A DNA stretch of 52,278 nucleotides, from NCBI GenBank assembly GCA_025056375.1, contig JANWWH010000004.1:1-52278 (forward strand), given 5' to 3'. Below are positions 46,859-52,278 of this stretch, piece after piece (positions within the stretch are counted from its first letter, which is position 1; the number at the start of each line of letters is the position of its first letter). The DNA is from Aquificaceae bacterium (GTDB lineage: Bacteria > Aquificota > Aquificia > Aquificales > Aquificaceae). Below the pieces are notes generated by a model. It ran no database searches. It was given only the letters and a program-made list of their open reading frames with translations, and had not been told where the DNA came from. A program made the translations under genes and the position numbers.

Positions 46859-48123
46859 AACTGACCTACCTCACGCATAAGCTCAAAGTAAGCTCTGAGG
46901 AGGTCGTAGTAAGCCAAAACCCTTGCCTTCCTCGCCTGAGTGAGGCTCGCTTCTGCCTGAAGCAGGTCCGTTCCACTTATTATCTGGTTTTTGTATTGCT
47001 CCAGAGACAGCCTGTAGAACTCCTCCGCAAACTTCAGAGAGACCTCGGCTACCCTCAGGTTGTCCTCCGCAGTCCTTAACTGCTCGTAAGCGGTTTTCAC
47101 TTTGAGGATTATCCCCTCCTTTACCTCTCTTAGGTCTTCGCCAAATCCTCGCCTTTCCTCCTCCAAGGCAAGGGCTCGGTAGTAAGGGGCAAGAGACTGG
47201 AAGTTAAGGCTCATGCCGAGGCTAAGATACACAAAGCCCTTTGGTTTAAGGTTAGGGTTTTGGTCCGAGTGGCTGTATGCCGCCTCCAGAAAGAGCCTGG
47301 GATAAAAGGAAGAGAGCTCCGCCTTCCTCTGAAGTGTGTTTATCCTTAGCCTTTCCTCAAGGTTTTTTAAGAGGGGTCTGTTCTTGAGCGCCCCTTCTAT
47401 CAGGTTCTGAAGCTCAAGTCTTTTAAGCTCTACTTGGGGTGGCTTAAGGTTCTTCAATCTCTCTTCCTCAAAGCCGGTGAGCCTCGAAAGGTTTGCCAGA
47501 GCTATTAGGTATTCTCCCTCCACCCTTCTGAGGTCTCTTTCCACCTCCGCAAGTCTAACCCTTGCCTGAAGAAGGTCCGTAACTGCAACCAGCCCTTCTC
47601 TGTAGAAGGCTTCTCTCTGCGAGAGGTCCGCCTCTACAGCCTCTTTCTGCTTTTTTACCACCTGCAGAAGCTCGCTGGCGGACAGGAGAGAAAGAAAAGC
47701 CCTTATAACCTCCAGTCTAACTTCCAGCTTTGCTTCTTCCAAGTCGCCCTCCTCCAGCCTTACTTTGCTTCTTGCCACCTCTACCCTCGAAGCTCTCAAC
47801 CCTCCATCGTAAAGAGTCTGTCTAATACCCAGCTGGAAGCTCCCGTAACTCTTCTTTGAACCCACCATCTGTATGGGGGGAAAGCCTCCAAAGGAGGGTA
47901 TGGTGATAGATTGTTTTTTCAATTGCCAGTTAAGGCGGTAGGCTGAGAAGAGCTCAGGATAGTATAGCTGTCTCTCTCCTTGAAGGTTTAGATGGGCGGA
48001 TTGTAGTCTATGTCTTTGGGCGAGAAGCCTGGGGTTTTTCTCCTCTGCAGACCTGAGCAAGTCTTCAAGACCAAGAGAGAAGGATAGAGAGAGGCTAAGC
48101 AGTAAAACCAATATCAACCGCAT
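46855..48123 (-). CDS. TolC family outer-membrane efflux protein (second copy)
   Basis: 422 aa; signal peptide, TolC repeat architecture, 4-bp overlap with the EmrA-like gene. Confidence 0.9.
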   Translation of the reverse strand: MRLILVLLLSLSLSFSLGLEDLLRSAEEKNPRLLAQRHRLQSAHLNLQGERQLYYPELFSAYRLNWQLKKQSITIPSFGGFPPIQMVGSKKSYGSFQLGIRQTLYDGGLRASRVEVARSKVRLEEGDLEEAKLEVRLEVIRAFLSLLSASELLQVVKKQKEAVEADLSQREAFYREGLVAVTDLLQARVRLAEVERDLRRVEGEYLIALANLSRLTGFEEERLKNLKPPQVELKRLELQNLIEGALKNRPLLKNLEERLRINTLQRKAELSSFYPRLFLEAAYSHSDQNPNLKPKGFVYLSLGMSLNFQSLAPYYRALALEEERRGFGEDLREVKEGIILKVKTAYEQLRTAEDNLRVAEVSLKFAEEFYRLSLEQYKNQIISGTDLLQAEASLTQARKARVLAYYDLLRAYFELMREVGQL

Positions 48124-48689
48124 CTCAAACCCCTGAAGATAAGCTCAAGACCCTCCTCCGCTTCTTTCAACACTTCTTGAAGGCTTACTTTCTCCAGAAG
48201 TAGCTTTTCCATATATACCAACTTCACATAACCCACTATAAGGTTAAGGAGGATGTCAGGACGCCCACACCTGAACTCACCCCTTTCGTAACCCATCTTT
48301 ACCATCTGACGGAGGAGCTCTCTTATTTCCTCCATGTGCCTGTAGTGGAGCTGTCGGAAGGCTTCCTTACTGCACATAAGCTCAAAGAAAAACACGTAGG
48401 CTATCTGTCTATCTTCGTAGCACTCGGTGAGGAAGTCTCTTATGTGTCCCTTTATAGCCTCTTCTGAGGACACGCCCTTACGGAGCCACCTTTTCATTAT
48501 GTCCTTCGTCTTATCCGCCATGCGGTTCACCAGCTCCTCCATCAGCTGGTCCTTGCTCCTAAAGTAAAAATAAAAGGCACCCTTCGATAGCCCTGCCTGC
48601 TTAACTATTTCATCCACCGAGGTGTTGCTGTAGCCCTTTTGAGAGAAGAGCTCCTTTGCTGTGTTGATTATCCTCTCTTTTGCGTTCAT
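48114..48689 (-). CDS. TetR/AcrR family regulator
   Basis: RIINTAKELFSQKGYSNTSVDEIVKQAGLSKGAFYFYFRSKDQLMEEL. Confidence 0.95.
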   Translation of the reverse strand: MNAKERIINTAKELFSQKGYSNTSVDEIVKQAGLSKGAFYFYFRSKDQLMEELVNRMADKTKDIMKRWLRKGVSSEEAIKGHIRDFLTECYEDRQIAYVFFFELMCSKEAFRQLHYRHMEEIRELLRQMVKMGYERGEFRCGRPDILLNLIVGYVKLVYMEKLLLEKVSLQEVLKEAEEGLELIFRGLRCG

Positions 48690-49903
48690 TTTGTCAACCT
48701 TTCCAGCCTTGCCAGTGCGGTGTTATACTGAAACAGAGCAAGGTAATAGTTCTGTAGTATCTGGTTGTAATTGCTTACCACTTCCAGCACCTCGAGCTGT
48801 GTGGCAACGCCAAAACGGTATCGCTCCGTAGAAAGCCTGAAGCTTTCCTTTGCCCACTCTAAGGAGAGCTCCAGAGCTCTTATCTGAGCTTGCAGTGACC
48901 TTGTTTCCTCAAGGGTTTTGAGAAACTCCGCCCTTATCTTGTTCTCCGTCTCTTTCAGGTTCTCCGCCTGTTTTAGGACTTCTATCCTTGCCTGTGAGAG
49001 GCTTGCTTCACGGGCAAATCCGTCAAAAATCCTGTAGCTGAGCCTTGCACCGAAAGTGTAGCCCTCTACCAGCTCCACCTGCCCTCCCACTCTGGCGGTG
49101 TTGCCCTGGTAGTTTGCAAAGAAGTTCAGCGTTGGGTAGTATTGAGATTCCTGAACCCCCACCGCCCTCTGGGCTACCTCCAAGTTTTTCTTAGCCACCT
49201 TTAGGGTAGAGTTGTTCCTGAGAAGGGCTTCCCTGTCTACGCTTATGGGTTGTGTGTAGGTAAGGCTACCCTGTGGTTCTACCCTCTCTTCAAGCTGGAG
49301 GAAGGCTCTGAGGTCTTCCAGAGACTTGCGGTAATCCGCTCTTGCACCTTCCAGCTGAGCCTTTACATTTTCCAGCTGAGCCTTTGCCCTGACGAGCTCC
49401 ACCTTTGGCACCATGCCCGCCTGAAACCTACCCTCCGTCTGTCTGAGGTTCTCTTCCCAGTATTTGAGGTTCTCTTCAAGTAGCCTTATAACCTCCTTTC
49501 TATAAAGGAGGGCATAGAAGAGCGCCTTCGTCTGAAACTCCACCTCCCTTAAAGTATCCTGACGCAAGAACTCTTGGAGCTCTCTTTGCTCTTTTGCCAG
49601 CTTTATACCCTCAAAGACCGCCCTGTTGAACACCGCCTGCTCCACCTCGAGGCTGTAGCTGTGTCTGTTTTTAGGCGTAAAGCCAAAGGCAAGGTCATCG
49701 CTGAGCCTGGTGTAGCTGTAGGAGAGACCCACCTGGGGCATTATGCCTGCCCTTGCCTTGCGTATGCCCTCCTCCGCCTTCTGAAGCTCAAGGGTGGAAA
49801 GCTTTAGGGAACTGTGATTTTTCACTGCTATTTCCACCGCCTGCTCAAGGGTAAGAGCTACAGCCCAGAAGAAGTTAAACAGTATAAAGAACAACAGCTT
49901 CAT
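48686..49903 (-). CDS. TolC family outer-membrane efflux protein (first copy)
   Basis: 405 aa; LTLEQAVEIAVKNHSSLKLSTLE...ARLSYRIFDGFAREASLSQA. Confidence 0.93.
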   Translation of the reverse strand: MKLLFFILFNFFWAVALTLEQAVEIAVKNHSSLKLSTLELQKAEEGIRKARAGIMPQVGLSYSYTRLSDDLAFGFTPKNRHSYSLEVEQAVFNRAVFEGIKLAKEQRELQEFLRQDTLREVEFQTKALFYALLYRKEVIRLLEENLKYWEENLRQTEGRFQAGMVPKVELVRAKAQLENVKAQLEGARADYRKSLEDLRAFLQLEERVEPQGSLTYTQPISVDREALLRNNSTLKVAKKNLEVAQRAVGVQESQYYPTLNFFANYQGNTARVGGQVELVEGYTFGARLSYRIFDGFAREASLSQARIEVLKQAENLKETENKIRAEFLKTLEETRSLQAQIRALELSLEWAKESFRLSTERYRFGVATQLEVLEVVSNYNQILQNYYLALFQYNTALARLERLTK

Positions 49904-50958
49904 CTCACCTCCACCCTAATACCCTGCTGTAGTATGTAGGCGTTCTCAAGGGCTATGCCCTCACCTTCCTTAAGGTCGCCCTTCAGGTAGACTAACCCCT
50001 GTCCTTGCTTTATAACCTCTACCTGCACTGGTTGGGCGACCCCATCTTGCACTTTCCAGACCACCCTTCTGTTACCCTGAAGCACCACCGCCTGCTCTGG
50101 CACTACAAAGGCTCTTTCCACACCCTTTATAAGGCTTACCTCTCCATACATGCCGGGCTTGAGAAGACCCTTCGAGTTGTCAAGCCTTGCCTTTACCGTC
50201 AAAAGCCTGTTCTGGTCTGCAACGGGTGAGAGGAAAAAGACCTTACCCTCAAAGTCTCCAAAGGGCTCCACCCTCACGCGAACCTTTGAACCCTCCTTCG
50301 CATATGGCAGGTATTCCTGTGGTATTTGGAAGACCAACCTTATGGGGTTTAGAGTTACGAGACGGAGGGTTTGCGTCTGAGGGGTTACATAGTCTCCTAA
50401 GTTTACAAGCCTTTGGGCTATGTATCCGGAGAAGGGGGCTGTTAGGGTCGTCCTTGATAGGTTGAGCTTTGCGTTGTTCAGCTGTGCCTGAAGGCTTTTT
50501 AGGAGCTCTTCCTGAGACCTTAGCTGTGTCTGTAAGCTCTCATACTCCTCTCTGGCTATCAGCTCTCTTTCAAATAGAAACCTTCTTCTCTCTACCACCG
50601 CCTTGAGGTTTTCGTAGTTTGCTCTCGCCTGTGCAAGTTGAGCCTCAACCTGCCTTACCGAGTTCTCGTAGTCTGCAGGGTCTACCCTGAGCAAAGCCTG
50701 TCCTGATTTTACAAAGTTACCCTCTTCCACCATAAGGCTTACGACCCTTCCGCTCACAAGAGGCTTGAGAGTTACGTCTCTCTCACCTTCAAAGTAGCCC
50801 TTGGTGTTGTATTCTACGGGGACATCCTCTACTTTGAGCTTGTAGAGGCTTACCACTACCTTCCTCTCCTGAGGCTTTTTTGGCTCACTCCTTTCCTGTC
50901 TCTGACAAGAAGACAGGAAAAGGGTCATAAGAAAAACGGGAAGGATAAACCTTCTCAT
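49900..50958 (-). CDS. RND efflux periplasmic adaptor lipoprotein
   Basis: 352 aa; lipobox LFLSSC; GRVVSLMVEEGNFVKSGQALLRVDPADY; TTLTAPFSGYIAQRLVNLGDYV. Confidence 0.94.
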   Translation of the reverse strand: MRRFILPVFLMTLFLSSCQRQERSEPKKPQERKVVVSLYKLKVEDVPVEYNTKGYFEGERDVTLKPLVSGRVVSLMVEEGNFVKSGQALLRVDPADYENSVRQVEAQLAQARANYENLKAVVERRRFLFERELIAREEYESLQTQLRSQEELLKSLQAQLNNAKLNLSRTTLTAPFSGYIAQRLVNLGDYVTPQTQTLRLVTLNPIRLVFQIPQEYLPYAKEGSKVRVRVEPFGDFEGKVFFLSPVADQNRLLTVKARLDNSKGLLKPGMYGEVSLIKGVERAFVVPEQAVVLQGNRRVVWKVQDGVAQPVQVEVIKQGQGLVYLKGDLKEGEGIALENAYILQQGIRVEVR

Positions 50959-50966
50959 AGTAGAAG

Positions 50967-51002
50967 TATTATAACATACTGACTGGTCGGTAGGTTATAA
51001 TA
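50967..51002. promoter_or_regulatory. 36-bp near-palindrome: putative TetR operator plus two divergent -10 boxes
   Basis: TATTATAACATACTGAC-TG-GTCGGTAGGTTATAATA; arms match at 15/17 positions; each arm holds a TATAAT box and an ACYGAC half-site. Confidence 0.75.
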
Positions 51003-51010
51003 TAGCTCTG

Positions 51011-52278
51011 ATGTATAAGTTCTTTATACACAGACCCGTTACCTCTTGGATGTTTATGATAGCCTTTATACTGCTTGGTTTGTATTCCTTGAGGAACATA
51101 CCTCTGGATAGGCTTCCCGACGTGGACTTCCCTACGGTAAGCATAGTAACCACCTATCCCGGAGCTAATGCCTATGTGGTGGATGTTAATGTAACCAGAA
51201 AGATAGAGGACCAGATAGCCACCATAAGCGGTATTGAGACCATATCCTCAACCAGCTTTGCGGGCACTTCAAGGATAACCATAACCTTTTCTTTGGAGAA
51301 GGACATAGACGTAGCAGCTCAGGAAGTTAGAGATACGGTGCAAAGGGTTCTTAGAAGACTTCCAGAAGGTGTAGACCCACCGGTGGTCAGGAAGGTGGAT
51401 ACATCCCTTTCGCCTGTCTTTGTTACACTTTTACACTCAAAAACTGCGGACTATCAGACCCTCGCCTACTGGGCGGACAAGGTCATAAAAAGAGAGTTTG
51501 AAAGGATAAACGGCGTGGGTCAGGTGGACTTGGGCGGCTTTAGGGACAACGTGCTCTGGGTTAGGGTTGACCCAGAAAAGCTCTATGCCAGAGGTCTTGC
51601 AGTTCAGGACGTGTTAGAGTCTGTGGAAAAGAACCACCTTGAAGCACCCGCCGGCACCGTATACGGCAAAAACAGGGAATACATCATCAGACTATACGGC
51701 AAGGTAAGGGATGCTAAGGAGCTGGAAAGGGTCTACATAAGAAACGGCGTAAGGCTTGGGGACGTGGGTTTTGTGGAGTTTACAGAGGACGAAAAAAGGG
51801 GCATGTCAAGGTTTAACGGTGAGCAGGCAATAGTGCTTGTAGTATACAAGCAGTCAAAAACCAACACGGTTCAGGTGGTAGATGCGGTAAAGGCAAAGAT
51901 GGAAGAGCTAAATAAACAGCTTCCACCCGGCATGAGGATGGACTTTACCTTTGACTCTTCCATCTTCGTCAAGGACAGCGTAAGAGCCGCCATAGAGGAA
52001 ATCATCATAGGAAGCCTTCTTACCGCTCTCGTGGTCTACTTTTTCCTTGGAAGCATAAGGCTTACCTTTGTTCCCGTCTTTGCCATACCCATAACCCTTC
52101 TTGGCACTGTCTTTTTCCTCTTTCAACTGGATAACTCTCTAAACACCTTTACCCTTCTGGGACTTGCGGTAGCCGTGGGTATAGTGATAGACGACGCTAT
52201 AGTGGTTCTTGAAAGCATATACAGGAGAAGGTACGAAGAGGGTCTTGAGCCTATACAGGCGGGCGAAGTGGGCACGCG
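51011..52278 (+). CDS. RND efflux pump permease (AcrB-like), truncated by the window end
   Basis: MYKFFIHRPVTSWMFMIAFILLGLYSLRNIPLDRLPDVDFPTVSIVTTYPGANAYVV; open frame runs off the window, so it is absent from the ORF track. Confidence 0.93.
   Translation, partial: MYKFFIHRPVTSWMFMIAFILLGLYSLRNIPLDRLPDVDFPTVSIVTTYPGANAYVVDVNVTRKIEDQIATISGIETISSTSFAGTSRITITFSLEKDIDVAAQEVRDTVQRVLRRLPEGVDPPVVRKVDTSLSPVFVTLLHSKTADYQTLAYWADKVIKREFERINGVGQVDLGGFRDNVLWVRVDPEKLYARGLAVQDVLESVEKNHLEAPAGTVYGKNREYIIRLYGKVRDAKELERVYIRNGVRLGDVGFVEFTEDEKRGMSRFNGEQAIVLVVYKQSKTNTVQVVDAVKAKMEELNKQLPPGMRMDFTFDSSIFVKDSVRAAIEEIIIGSLLTALVVYFFLGSIRLTFVPVFAIPITLLGTVFFLFQLDNSLNTFTLLGLAVAVGIVIDDAIVVLESIYRRRYEEGLEPIQAGEVGT

Noticed and set aside
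1-52278. CRISPR arrays, prophage or restriction/toxin-antitoxin islands
   Set aside because: No spaced direct repeats, phage structural genes or defence genes seen; the PIN protein fits the RNA-ligase-partner family better than VapC because no antitoxin gene is adjacent.

Overview
This 52 kb chromosomal window looks like Aquificales (Hydrogenobacter/Thermocrinis-like, inferred from gene content; no species is claimed). It is very gene-dense, with many 4-bp start/stop overlaps. Main blocks: (1) succinyl/citryl-CoA synthetase alpha-type subunit and tandem [4Fe-4S] ferredoxins. (2) tRNA-Met(CAT), an M23 peptidase, a duplicated DUF507 protein, a TrmN6-like methyltransferase, AtpC and a lipoate ligase-like protein. 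(3) flgKL behind a sigma28-like promoter. (4) An A2-type cytochrome c oxidase operon (cox3-sco-cox2-cox1) next to a degraded transposase. (5) A CopD-like protein, a cupin and a pentaheme cytochrome c. (6) tRNA-Phe overlapped antisense by an MnmC2-like gene. (7) Trk/Ktr K+ uptake and a MacAB/Lol-like ABC exporter. (8) An archaeal-type RNA ligase (Rnl3) with its PIN-domain 'RNA ligase partner', the latter at the end of an IscU / PP-loop thiouridylase / TusA-like / DUF1858-like / Nfu / AroE operon. (9) MurB-Ddl, then a possible leader-ORF/attenuator region before a two-subunit molybdenum hydroxylase (IorAB-like). (10) An HxlR divergon with a CDGSH protein, flavin reductases and TauE. (11) IspF, patatin, MATE, GGDEF, IlvC, a CDP-alcohol phosphotransferase and a RibD-type reductase. 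(12) A large efflux operon under a TetR regulator (RND adaptor-TolC-TetR-TolC-EmrA-EmrB), divergent from an RND pump across a 36-bp near-palindrome that holds both -10 boxes. No CRISPR array, prophage or rRNA was seen. The best candidates for under-described biology are the RNA-ligase/partner plus sulfur-relay locus, the efflux divergon, and the IorAB leader.
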